A stretch of DNA of 45,444 nt from Erythrobacter sp. (lineage in GTDB: Bacteria > Pseudomonadota > Alphaproteobacteria > Sphingomonadales > Sphingomonadaceae), in NCBI GenBank assembly GCA_030065195.1, contig JASJDE010000001.1, positions 1 through 45,444 of the forward strand, written 5' to 3'. Below, piece after piece: positions 26,449 to 34,017 of this stretch. Every line of letters begins with the position of its first letter. Position 1 is the first letter of the stretch. The notes under the pieces are model-generated. The model saw only the letters and a list, made by a program, of their open reading frames with translations, ran no database searches and had not been told where the DNA came from. Both the position numbers and the translations under genes were made by a program.

Positions 26449-27456
26449 ATGACGTACAAAGTCCTTATCATCGGCTGCGGAGCGATTGCAGGAGGCTATG
26501 ATGCCGATCGCGAGGGGGAATTCACGCCGACCGACTTGCCGCTAAGCCATGCCGGAGCGATCCAAATGCACGATCGCTTCGAGCTCGCAGCCTGCGTCGA
26601 CCCCGATCGCGACACGCGCGGCGCCTTTGCGGAAAGATGGGGCGTACCAGTCGACGAACCCGATCTCACAGCACTTGGTGGTGAGGTCGACGCATTTGAT
26701 GTGATTGTGGTTGCATCGCCCACTCAAAACCACGCCGAACATCTGGAGTGGGCCCTGGCCGTCAAGCCAAAGGCAGTCCTCTGCGAAAAGCCAATGGCAC
26801 AAGATTATGCGCAGTCTGTGCATCTCGCAGATGCCTATCGATCCGCTGCCATACCGCTGTGCGTGAACTATACGAGGCGCTGGTCGCTCAGCCTCGGGAG
26901 CATAGCCGGAGAGATCGAAGCGGGCGAGTACGGTGAGCTAATCAGTGGGGTTGGCACCTACACCAAGGGAATAGTCCACAATGGTGGGCACATGGTTGAC
27001 CTGTTGCGCTTCCTGATCGGTGACGTAGCGGTGCATTCGATCGGCCCGGCGCGGCTAGATCATTGGGACCATGATCCCACCGCTTCCGCAATTCTCACCG
27101 CAGGCAATGGCGCACCGATTCACCTCGTGGCAGGCGACGCCCGTCTCGTGACACAGTTTGAATTGGTGCTCAACTTTGAAACCTGCCAATTTGCTATGCG
27201 CGACGGCGGACGACGGATAGAGTTTCGCAATACGGGCCCGAGCGACACGTATGCGGGTTACCGCGAATACGGGCTGCCGGAGTCCAACCAATCCGAAAAC
27301 GCCGGCGCTATGTGGAGCCTCTACCAAATGTTGGCCGACTCTATCGAGTTTGGCGTGCCGCTTATCAGTGACGCGGAATCCGCGCTTGCAGCACAGTCCA
27401 TTTGCGAAGAGATTCGCCTCAAGGCACTCGAGACCCTCAAGAAAGACCCGGAATGA
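26449..27456 (+). CDS. Gfo/Idh/MocA family sugar oxidoreductase (tailoring module, 1)
   Basis: This 335-aa NAD(P)-dependent oxidoreductase has an N-terminal Rossmann motif (IIGCGAIAGGYD, residues 6-17) and the catalytic-region Lys in the EKP motif (VLCEKPMAQ). A C-terminal alpha/beta domain carries HNGGHMVDLLRFLIG, whose His-x3-Asp is a usual active-site pair in the family. It would oxidise a ring hydroxyl to a ketone, setting up the aminotransferase encoded next (ATGA overlap). The line-by-line GC I counted here is about 55-60%, against up to 72% in pseI, hinting at separate origin. The substrate is unknown: a UDP-sugar, a nonulosonate or a cyclitol are all possible. Confidence 0.88.
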   Translation: MTYKVLIIGCGAIAGGYDADREGEFTPTDLPLSHAGAIQMHDRFELAACVDPDRDTRGAFAERWGVPVDEPDLTALGGEVDAFDVIVVASPTQNHAEHLEWALAVKPKAVLCEKPMAQDYAQSVHLADAYRSAAIPLCVNYTRRWSLSLGSIAGEIEAGEYGELISGVGTYTKGIVHNGGHMVDLLRFLIGDVAVHSIGPARLDHWDHDPTASAILTAGNGAPIHLVAGDARLVTQFELVLNFETCQFAMRDGGRRIEFRNTGPSDTYAGYREYGLPESNQSENAGAMWSLYQMLADSIEFGVPLISDAESALAAQSICEEIRLKALETLKKDPE

Positions 27457-28730
27457 CCGACCAACTGGCCCTTTACGGCGGGACACCCGTCATCCAGCGC
27501 GAACTCGACGCGTTCAAATCGATGGGTCGCGACGAAGAGGAGGCCGCGGCGCGCGTCGTTCGGTCCGGCGTCCTGTCGGCCTATATCGGCGCTCCCGGAG
27601 AGCTGTTCATGGGCGGAACCGAAGTGCGCGCGTTCGAGCAAAAAGCGGCCGAGTACTTCGGGGTCAAGCACGCGCTTGGTGTCAACAGCTGGACCAGCGG
27701 GTTGATCGCAGAAGTCGGAGCCATCGGGGTCGAGCCGGGGGACGAGATCATCACTTCGCCCTGGACGATGAGCGCGACCGCAATGGCGATCCTGCACTGG
27801 AATGCGATCCCGGTGTTCGCCGACATCGATCGCGCAACCTTCAATCTCGATCCCGAAAGCGTGCGCGCCAACATCACCCCGCGCACCAAGGCGATCATGG
27901 CGGTCGATATCTTCGGGCAGACCGCCGATGTCGCGGCCCTGCGCGCGATTGCCGACGAGCACGGCCTCAAGCTGCTGGGCGACACCGCACAGGCCCCGGG
28001 CGCACTCAGCGATGGCGGTCACACCGGCACCGGCTACGATATTGGCGGTTTCAGCCTAAACTATCACAAGCACATCCATTGCGGTGAAGGTGGCATTCTC
28101 GTCACCAATGACGATGCGCTGGCCGAACGGCTGGCGCTGATCCGCAATCATGCAGAAAGCGTGATCAAGCCGACGGACCGCAGCCAGCTGAACAACATGA
28201 TCGGCTACAATTTCCGCATGGGTGAGATTGAAGCCGCGATCGCCAGCGTGCAGCTCGACAAGCTCGCCGAGCGGGTCGCAGATCGCCAGCGGGTTGCCGC
28301 CGAACTGAATGAGGGGCTTGGCGGGTTGCAAGGGCTTTCGACACCCAAGGTCGCCGCCGGTGCGACACACGTCTATTACGTGTACGGCATGGTTCTCGAC
28401 GCGCAGGCACTGGGAATTTCGCGCGCGAAAATCGTCGAAGCGCTCAAGGCCGAGGGGGTCCCGGCTGTGATGCCCGGCTATCAGAACATCCATCGTCTGC
28501 CGATTTTCACCGAACAGGTCGCCTATGGCACTGGCAGCTATCCTTGGAGCCTGCGCGACGACCGCAACTTCGCCTACGGCATGGGCACGTGCCCGGTCGC
28601 CGAAGAACTCCACGATCGCGATTTCCTCGGTCTCAGCATCTGCGTCCACCAGCTGCCGAGCGAAGATGTCGCACACATCGTCGAGGGCTTCCAAAAAGTC
28701 TGGGCCAATCTGGACTCGCTTAGGGGCTGA
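27453..28730 (+). CDS. DegT/DnrJ/EryC1 aminotransferase (tailoring module, 2)
   Basis: This 425-aa PLP enzyme should aminate a keto-sugar or keto-cyclitol. I start it at ATG 27453, overlapping the preceding stop. The N-terminal LALYGGTPVI segment is typical of the AHBA-synthase/scyllo-inosamine (StsC) branch rather than of PseC or WecE. Schiff-base Lys206 lies in NYHKHIHCGEGG, and LLGDTAQAPGA holds the PLP-N1 Asp. YNFRMGEIEAAIA is also conserved. At 425 aa it is longer than WbpE-type enzymes. Together with the flanking Gfo/Idh and GNAT genes it forms an oxidise-aminate-acetylate trio. No UDP-GlcNAc 6-dehydrogenase that would point to a WbpA-WbpB-WbpE-WbpD route is visible. Confidence 0.9.
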   Translation: MTDQLALYGGTPVIQRELDAFKSMGRDEEEAAARVVRSGVLSAYIGAPGELFMGGTEVRAFEQKAAEYFGVKHALGVNSWTSGLIAEVGAIGVEPGDEIITSPWTMSATAMAILHWNAIPVFADIDRATFNLDPESVRANITPRTKAIMAVDIFGQTADVAALRAIADEHGLKLLGDTAQAPGALSDGGHTGTGYDIGGFSLNYHKHIHCGEGGILVTNDDALAERLALIRNHAESVIKPTDRSQLNNMIGYNFRMGEIEAAIASVQLDKLAERVADRQRVAAELNEGLGGLQGLSTPKVAAGATHVYYVYGMVLDAQALGISRAKIVEALKAEGVPAVMPGYQNIHRLPIFTEQVAYGTGSYPWSLRDDRNFAYGMGTCPVAEELHDRDFLGLSICVHQLPSEDVAHIVEGFQKVWANLDSLRG

Positions 28731-28732
28731 GC

Positions 28733-29260
28733 GTGACCGGGTTCCTCGAACTTATCGGCGAGAAGGTGCGCCTCAAGCCTTTCGGTTCGGGCGACATTAC
28801 CGAGGGTTACATCGGCTGGCTCAACGATCCCAAGGTCACGCGCTATTCGAACCAGCGCTTCCGCTCGCACACGCGCGAAAGCTGCGAAAGGTATCTCGCC
28901 AGCTTTGCCGGAACGCATAACCTGTTCGTGAGCGTGCGCGACAAGGAGTCTGGCGAGGCGATCGGCACCATGACCGCTTACCGCAATCGCGCGCACGGCA
29001 CCTGCGATGTCGGGATCATGATCGGCAACCGCGATTATTGGGGTGGAGGCTACGGGCAGGAGGCCTGGAACCTGCTGACCGGCTGGCTGATCGAGAGGGC
29101 GCGCGTACGCAAAGTCACTGCGGGATGCCTCGTCGTCAATGGTGGAATGGTGAAATTGATGGAGCGCTCGGGCATGGTCCCTGACGGCGTTCGCCGAGCG
29201 CAGGAACTGATCAACGAAAAGCCCGTCGATATCGTGCACTATGCCAAATTCGCCGATTGA
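28733..29260 (+). CDS. GNAT family N-acetyltransferase (tailoring module, 3)
   Basis: This 175-aa RimJ/RimL-like acetyltransferase starts at GTG 28733, two bases after the aminotransferase stop. Visible GNAT pieces are LIGEKVRLKPF at the N-terminus, YIGWLNDPKVTRYS, GTMTAYRNRAHGTCDVGIMIG (beta4), and the acetyl-CoA loop YWGGGYGQEAWNLL in place of R/QxxGxG/A. The last part (VNGGMVKLMERSGMV) is conserved in sugar-acting members. It probably acetylates the amine made by the preceding enzyme. It could alternatively be PseH, with the domain fused to PseG doing something else. The next gene overlaps it by 20 bases. Confidence 0.87.
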   Translation: MTGFLELIGEKVRLKPFGSGDITEGYIGWLNDPKVTRYSNQRFRSHTRESCERYLASFAGTHNLFVSVRDKESGEAIGTMTAYRNRAHGTCDVGIMIGNRDYWGGGYGQEAWNLLTGWLIERARVRKVTAGCLVVNGGMVKLMERSGMVPDGVRRAQELINEKPVDIVHYAKFAD

Positions 29261-30116
29261 TAGCCTGCCCCGACCGCTGGCTGTGGCGGTGCACGATGCC
29301 GGCGCGGCGAACATGATCGCGGCTTGGGTGGAAGCAGCATCCGCTTCGCCCGAACACGTGATCGCTGCAGGTCCGGGGGCAACGATCTGGCGCGCGCGGT
29401 TTGGTAACGCCGCGGGGATCAGCGACAAACCCGACAAAGTCCAAGGCCTCGCCACCCTGATCAGCGGCACCGGCTGGGCCAGCAACCTGGAACATCGGGC
29501 GCGTATCTCGGCTGCGGAGGCGGGCATCCGCTCGGTGGCGGTCATCGACCATTGGGTGAATTATGCGATGCGCTTCCAGCGCGAAGGATTGGTGCAGCTT
29601 CCCAACACGATCTGGGTGGGCGACGAGGACGCCGCGGCTATCGCCCGCTCAGAGTTTCCGGGCATCACGATCGAACAGCATTCCAACCTCTACCTTGCAG
29701 AACAAGCGCGCGAGGCAGGGCAGGTTCCGGCGGATGGCGATGTGCTATTCCTGCTCGAACCTGCGCGCAGCGATTGGGGCAAGGGCCAGCCGGGCGAGTT
29801 TCAGGCGCTCGATTACCTGGCCGGACGCCGCGATGTGGCCGGAATCCCCGCCGACACGCCAGTACGTATCCGTCCGCATCCTTCCGACCCTGCAGGCAAG
29901 TACGACGCATGGATCGCGGCGCATCCCGGTACCGCGCTCGACACCTCACCCGACATGGGCAGCGCGCTGGCTCGGGCTCGCTGGGTCGTGGGGATGAACT
30001 CGGCCGGCCTGGTGATTGCGCTCGAAGCAGGCCGCACCGTTATCAGCGCTTTGCCACCGCACGCCCCGCCATGCGTCTTGCCTCATGCGGCCATCGCAAG
30101 GCTCTGCGAACTCTAG
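29241..30116 (+). CDS. HP-motif protein, candidate nonulosonate/Kdo-type glycosyltransferase
   Basis: I do not recognise a named family for this 291-aa protein. Its layout is GT-B-like: an N-terminal AVAVHDAGAANMIAAW segment, a central VAVIDHWVNYAMRF region, and a C-terminal RPHPSDPAGKYD. Arg211-Pro-His213-Pro is followed ~40 residues on by VGMNSAGLVIALEAGR (Ser254). An His-Pro motif followed by a Ser-containing glycine loop is shared by bacterial sialyltransferases (GT38, GT52, GT80) and KpsS/KpsC-type Kdo transferases, all users of CMP-activated keto-acids. Given the CMP-Pse pathway just upstream, a pseudaminyltransferase role is an attractive inference, unproven. The start at ATG 29241 overlaps the preceding gene by 20 bases. 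Confidence 0.7.
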   Translation: MPNSPIDSLPRPLAVAVHDAGAANMIAAWVEAASASPEHVIAAGPGATIWRARFGNAAGISDKPDKVQGLATLISGTGWASNLEHRARISAAEAGIRSVAVIDHWVNYAMRFQREGLVQLPNTIWVGDEDAAAIARSEFPGITIEQHSNLYLAEQAREAGQVPADGDVLFLLEPARSDWGKGQPGEFQALDYLAGRRDVAGIPADTPVRIRPHPSDPAGKYDAWIAAHPGTALDTSPDMGSALARARWVVGMNSAGLVIALEAGRTVISALPPHAPPCVLPHAAIARLCEL

Positions 30117-30164
30117 CCATTTGGCGCGCCTTCAGCCAAAGGCAGCGCACTGAAGCGGGGGCGC

Positions 30165-31598
30165 ATGCTTTTTTCGACCGGCACATTCTGGCTGTTCTTC
30201 CCGGCGGTGCTCGCACTGTTGGCGGCGAACCGGCTGACACTGCGCTCAATCACCGTCCAGAATGCTCTGCTGCTCGGTGCGAGCTACGTGTTCTATGGCT
30301 GGTGGGACTGGCGCTTTCTCGGGCTGATCGTCGTTTCCACGCTGATCGACTACGTCGCCGCGCTGGGAATGCAGCGCAGCGGCGAAAGCCCGGCCCGCAA
30401 ACGCTGGTTGCACATATCCGTGTTCGCCAACCTTTCGATCCTGGGCTTCTTCAAATATTTCAACTTCTTCGTAGGCGAGTTGAAGTCCGGTCTGACGGTT
30501 GCGGGTGTGAACGCCGACTGGAGTACGCTCGAGATCATACTGCCAGTCGGCATCTCGTTCTACACGCTGCAGACGCTGAGCTATTCGATCGACGTCTATT
30601 ACCGACGCGCCAAGCCCGAACCGAACCTCCTGCGCTACGCTGTCTATGTCGCGTTCTTCCCGCAACTGGTCGCCGGCCCGATTGAACGGGCGCGCAAGCT
30701 GATCCCGCAATTCGCGGTTCTGGCCCAGCCGACCTGGGAGTCGCTCAATCAGGGCGTGCGGCTGATTATCGCAGGGCTGTTCCTCAAGATCGTGATCGCC
30801 GACAATCTCGCGCCCTTCGTCGACCGCATCTGGGCCGCGTATGCCAGCTTGGGTGGCGGAGAACTGCTGCTCGGAATGCTGTATTTCTCGATCCAGATCT
30901 ACGCCGATTTCGCGGGCTATTCCTCAATTGCCATCGGGCTTGCAGCGCTCATGGGAATCCAACTCTCGACCAATTTCGCGACGCCATTTCTCGCCAGTTC
31001 GATCAGCGCTCTGTGGCGCGGGTGGAACATCACGCTGACTTTGTTCTTCCGCGACTATGTCTATGCTGAGCTGCGAAAGGGGAGACGCACGGAAAGCCGC
31101 ATTGCGCTCGCCAATATCGCGACTTTCTTCGTCAGCGGGTTGTGGCACGGGGCAAACTGGACCTTCATCGTCTGGGGTACCGCGCACGGCGTACTGCTAG
31201 TGCTGGAGCGGCGCTGGCGCGCAGCGGTGACACTGAGTGAAAAGCTGTGGCTCAAGCTATCGGGATGGATCTACACGTTTGGCCTGTTCGTGGTGCTCTC
31301 CGCGCTGTTCCGCAGTCCCGATTTCGGCACCGCATGGACCGTGTACAACCGCTCAGTCACCGAGTTTGGCCTACCGCAAAGCGAGCGCTTCGGCCTGCTG
31401 TTCGTCGCACTGGCATTCGCCGTCGACGCGCTGTGGCGCGGACAAACCCGGTTGGACCAGGGCCTGAGGCTTGCGTGGCTTGACCGCGCAGGCAAGGAGA
31501 TGGCGGAGACCCTGCTGTTCGCCGCCGCGCTGATCCTCGTCCTCGTCAACGCCGTCACCCGTCAGGAAGCCAATGCCTTCATCTACTTCCAATTCTGA
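30165..31598 (+). CDS. MBOAT family membrane O-acyltransferase
   Basis: This 477-aa polytopic protein is of the AlgI/DltB/PatA type and should move acyl (usually acetyl) groups across the inner membrane for glycan O-acylation. About ten or more TM helices are visible. Family pieces include YVFYGWWDWRFLGLI, LPVGISFYTLQTLSYSIDVY, FFPQLVAGPIERA, and the catalytic His328 in SGLWHGANWTFIVWG. The second conserved His, normally in a WRRWHISL-type motif (H289 in DltB), is Asn288 here (WRGWNITLTLFFRDYVY), which is unusual. The next gene overlaps by 26 bases and encodes an SGNH partner, the usual pairing. A 48-base gap with competing hairpins precedes it. Confidence 0.93.
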   Translation: MLFSTGTFWLFFPAVLALLAANRLTLRSITVQNALLLGASYVFYGWWDWRFLGLIVVSTLIDYVAALGMQRSGESPARKRWLHISVFANLSILGFFKYFNFFVGELKSGLTVAGVNADWSTLEIILPVGISFYTLQTLSYSIDVYYRRAKPEPNLLRYAVYVAFFPQLVAGPIERARKLIPQFAVLAQPTWESLNQGVRLIIAGLFLKIVIADNLAPFVDRIWAAYASLGGGELLLGMLYFSIQIYADFAGYSSIAIGLAALMGIQLSTNFATPFLASSISALWRGWNITLTLFFRDYVYAELRKGRRTESRIALANIATFFVSGLWHGANWTFIVWGTAHGVLLVLERRWRAAVTLSEKLWLKLSGWIYTFGLFVVLSALFRSPDFGTAWTVYNRSVTEFGLPQSERFGLLFVALAFAVDALWRGQTRLDQGLRLAWLDRAGKEMAETLLFAAALILVLVNAVTRQEANAFIYFQF

Positions 31599-32529
31599 CG
31601 GATCGAACGCCAAGCGCGCGCTGCTCGCGCTGGCGGGCGTTTTCGTGCTGCTCAACATGGCGCTCATCGCGCTTTGGCAGGCAATCCCGTTCACCCCGGT
31701 AAGCGAGGGTCGTTATCTCGCCTCGGTCGACGATCACCTCGCCATGCTCGAGCGCAGCAAAGGCGAGAAAGGCCGCATCATTCTGATCGGTGGTTCGGGC
31801 GCGGCGTTCTCGATCTCTGCAGAAACGCTGGGTGAGGAACTGGACCGCCCGGTGTACAACGGTGGGATCCAGGCGGGAATCGGGTTCCGCAACCTGATGG
31901 ACCTCTACGCGCCGCATCTCGACCCTGACAACGACCTGATCGTGCTGTTGCCCGAACTTGAACTGCTGGCGGGCGACGAACGCTACTCTGCGACCTGGTG
32001 CGATGTCGTCTATCTGCGCAAGGACCTGGGGCGCCTGGTCGGCCAACCGCGCTGCGTGCCGCACGTAATCCACCGCACCTACCAGGAAGTTCGCCACCAT
32101 CTCACCGGCAGTACGGCCGTTGACGAAGTCTATCGCCGCTCGGGCTTCAACGACGTCGGCGATCTGACCTCGCACATCACCATAGACCGACCACCGCCCG
32201 ATTTCAGCGAATATCGCTTGCCCGATATCAGTCCAGAAAAAATCGATCGGTTCGAGGCCTACGTACAGGACAATCTGATCGCGCGCGGATTGGCGGTGCT
32301 CTACGTCCCCGCCGCGATGCCCGAACCCGCCTGCCGCTGGCGCGATGTTGAAGCAATCGCGGCGCAATTGAGCGCTCTCGGCTCGGTGGATTCCGTCCGT
32401 CACGACCTCACTCGCTTCTGCTTGCCTGCCGAATTGTTCTTCGACGGAGCCGGTCACCTCAATCGCGAAGGCCGCGTTGTGCAGACCGAGAACGTGCGCG
32501 CTGCGCTTGCGAAATACGCGACAAACTGA
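31573..32529 (+). CDS. Membrane-anchored SGNH-like protein, AlgX/AlgJ/DltD-like partner of MBOAT
   Basis: The 318-aa protein has one N-terminal TM helix (ALLALAGVFVLLNMALIALW, residues ~15-34) and a periplasmic domain. ILIGGSGAAFSI carries the likely nucleophile Ser75 in the SGNH block I position. VYNGGIQAGIGFRNLMDL matches block II. FFDGAGHLNREG carries Asp291 and His295. This layout fits AlgX/AlgJ or DltD-type acetyltransfer partners, which take the acyl group from the MBOAT channel and place it on polysaccharide. It overlaps the MBOAT gene and lies 13 bases before the next SGNH gene. The four Cys could form disulfides. Substrate is inferred from context only. Confidence 0.8.
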   Translation: MPSSTSNSDGSNAKRALLALAGVFVLLNMALIALWQAIPFTPVSEGRYLASVDDHLAMLERSKGEKGRIILIGGSGAAFSISAETLGEELDRPVYNGGIQAGIGFRNLMDLYAPHLDPDNDLIVLLPELELLAGDERYSATWCDVVYLRKDLGRLVGQPRCVPHVIHRTYQEVRHHLTGSTAVDEVYRRSGFNDVGDLTSHITIDRPPPDFSEYRLPDISPEKIDRFEAYVQDNLIARGLAVLYVPAAMPEPACRWRDVEAIAAQLSALGSVDSVRHDLTRFCLPAELFFDGAGHLNREGRVVQTENVRAALAKYATN

Positions 32530-32542
32530 CAGGGGCGCGCGC

Positions 32543-33280
32543 ATGTTACGCTATGCGGGACTTGCTGCTCTGGTGCTGGGAGCGTTCGGTTGGGGGTTCT
32601 CTGCCGGAGCCTATGACTTGTTCCCCTATCCGCAGGCCCGCGCGGCAAAGGCGGCACTGTTCGGTTCCCCCGACACGGCGAACGCAGAATACATGCTGAG
32701 CGATGTTCCGGCGATCTCGGCGGAGCGCTATTCCGCGCTCGGGACAAAGGCTCAGATCGTTATGGCGGGAGATTCAATCACCGCTAGCGGACGCTGGAAC
32801 GAGCTGTTCCCCGAGGCTTCGATTATCAACCGCGGTGTGCCCGGAGACCGGGTGGGCGGGTTGCTCGCGCGGGTCGACGATATCCTCAAGGCAGAGCCGT
32901 CCAAGGTCTTCGTGATGGTCGGCATCAACGATGTCGCCGCGCGCAACACCAACGCGCAGATCCTCGAACGCTACGAAGCGCTGGTCGACCGACTGTCCGA
33001 AGGCGGCGCGCAAGTCTTCGTCCAATCGGTAATCACGTGTCGGGACACGCAATACAGCCCTTGCGACGAGGCGATGCGCTCGCAGATCGGAGAATTGAAC
33101 ACCGCTCTCGCTGAATTGGCGGAAAGCAAGGGTGCGCGTTTCGTCGACATCGATAGCCGCTTTTCGGACGCAAACGGGGTTCTCGAAAGCTTCAGCATCG
33201 ATGGCATCCATCCGGGAAGCGCGGGCTTCGAGGAATGGCGCGCAATGATCGCTCCCCACGTCGAAGGCGAAGCGGAATGA
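32543..33280 (+). CDS. Membrane-anchored GDSL/SGNH hydrolase, tandem copy 1
   Basis: This 245-aa protein is anchored by an N-terminal helix (LAALVLGAFGWGFSAGAY) and has a periplasmic GDSL-type esterase domain. All four SGNH blocks are visible: block I VMAGDSIT (Asp77-Ser78), block II NRGVPGDRVGG, block III VGINDV (Asn129-Asp130) and block V DGIHPG (Asp220, His223). The start at ATG 32543 has AGGGG upstream; the ORF-track start at 32477 lies inside the preceding gene. The next gene is a close paralogue overlapping by ATGA. Placed beside an MBOAT gene, it may add, remove or edit O-acyl groups on the exported glycan. Confidence 0.9.
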   Translation: MLRYAGLAALVLGAFGWGFSAGAYDLFPYPQARAAKAALFGSPDTANAEYMLSDVPAISAERYSALGTKAQIVMAGDSITASGRWNELFPEASIINRGVPGDRVGGLLARVDDILKAEPSKVFVMVGINDVAARNTNAQILERYEALVDRLSEGGAQVFVQSVITCRDTQYSPCDEAMRSQIGELNTALAELAESKGARFVDIDSRFSDANGVLESFSIDGIHPGSAGFEEWRAMIAPHVEGEAE

Positions 33281-34017
33281 TCCAGTACGCCGTCATTGTC
33301 GCGCTGGTGCTGTGCGCCTTCGCATGGGGTATCGCTGCCGGGACCTACAAGATCTTCCCGTTCGCGCAGGTGCAGGCCCTGCACGAAGCCGTTATTACGT
33401 CCTCCGGCATCGGCAGTGACGGGGGCTATCGCGAAAATCCGGCGGCGACCCAGCGCGGATTGGCGATGGCGGATTGGGACACGCGCGCGGAGATCGTGAT
33501 GATCGGGGATTCGATAACCGAGGCGGCTCCATGGAAGGACATGTTTCCCGATGCCGATATCCTGGGTCGTGGGGCTTCGGGCGACACGGTGAGCGGGGTC
33601 GAAGCGCGGCTCGATGCGATCCTGCGCGCCGAACCCGACCGCGCTTTCGTGCTGATCGGAACCAACGATCTCAATCTGGGCAATCCGGTGGATGAGGTGC
33701 TGGCGCGGTATGAAAGGGTGATAGAGCGGCTGCAGGCAGCGGAGGTTGAGACGACAATCCAGACCGTGCCTCCGTGCGAACCTGTGCTCGATTTCTGCAC
33801 CGGTAAACGGCGCGACGCCGAAGCGGCGCTGAACGAAGGGATTGCGCGCCTGGCGCGTGAACAGGGTGTGCGCCTGATCGATCTTGCGGCGGATTTCCCA
33901 AGCGGGACCGAATACCGCGCCGACGGGGTGCATCCCACGGTGTCGGGCTACAAGGCTTGGCGCGATGTGCTGGCTCCTCACCTCGCCGCGCAACCGCAAG
34001 CGGAGGCCGCCGAATGA
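33277..34017 (+). CDS. Membrane-anchored GDSL/SGNH hydrolase, tandem copy 2
   Basis: This 246-aa paralogue of the preceding gene has the same plan: a TM anchor (VIVALVLCAFAWGIAAGTYKIFPFAQ, which mirrors copy 1's GWGFSAGAYDLFPYPQ) and a GDSL domain. The blocks are VMIGDSIT (Asp78-Ser79), LGRGASGDTVSG, IGTNDL (Asn130-Asp131) and DGVHPT (Asp216, His219), all intact. Both copies share a Cys pair (here PPCEPVLDFC, in copy 1 ITCRDTQYSPC). The start at 33277 shares ATGA with the previous stop. Divergence between the copies is large, so the duplication is not recent. Different positional specificities on the glycan are a reasonable guess. Confidence 0.9.
   Translation: MIQYAVIVALVLCAFAWGIAAGTYKIFPFAQVQALHEAVITSSGIGSDGGYRENPAATQRGLAMADWDTRAEIVMIGDSITEAAPWKDMFPDADILGRGASGDTVSGVEARLDAILRAEPDRAFVLIGTNDLNLGNPVDEVLARYERVIERLQAAEVETTIQTVPPCEPVLDFCTGKRRDAEAALNEGIARLAREQGVRLIDLAADFPSGTEYRADGVHPTVSGYKAWRDVLAPHLAAQPQAEAAE

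Noticed and set aside
25194-26471. 425-aa minus-strand ORF opposite pseI
   Set aside because: Shadow of the strongly conserved PseI coding frame.
29552-30685. 377-aa plus-strand ORF spanning the HP-motif and MBOAT genes
   Set aside because: It lies in a different frame across two real genes; Arg/Ala-rich shadow composition.
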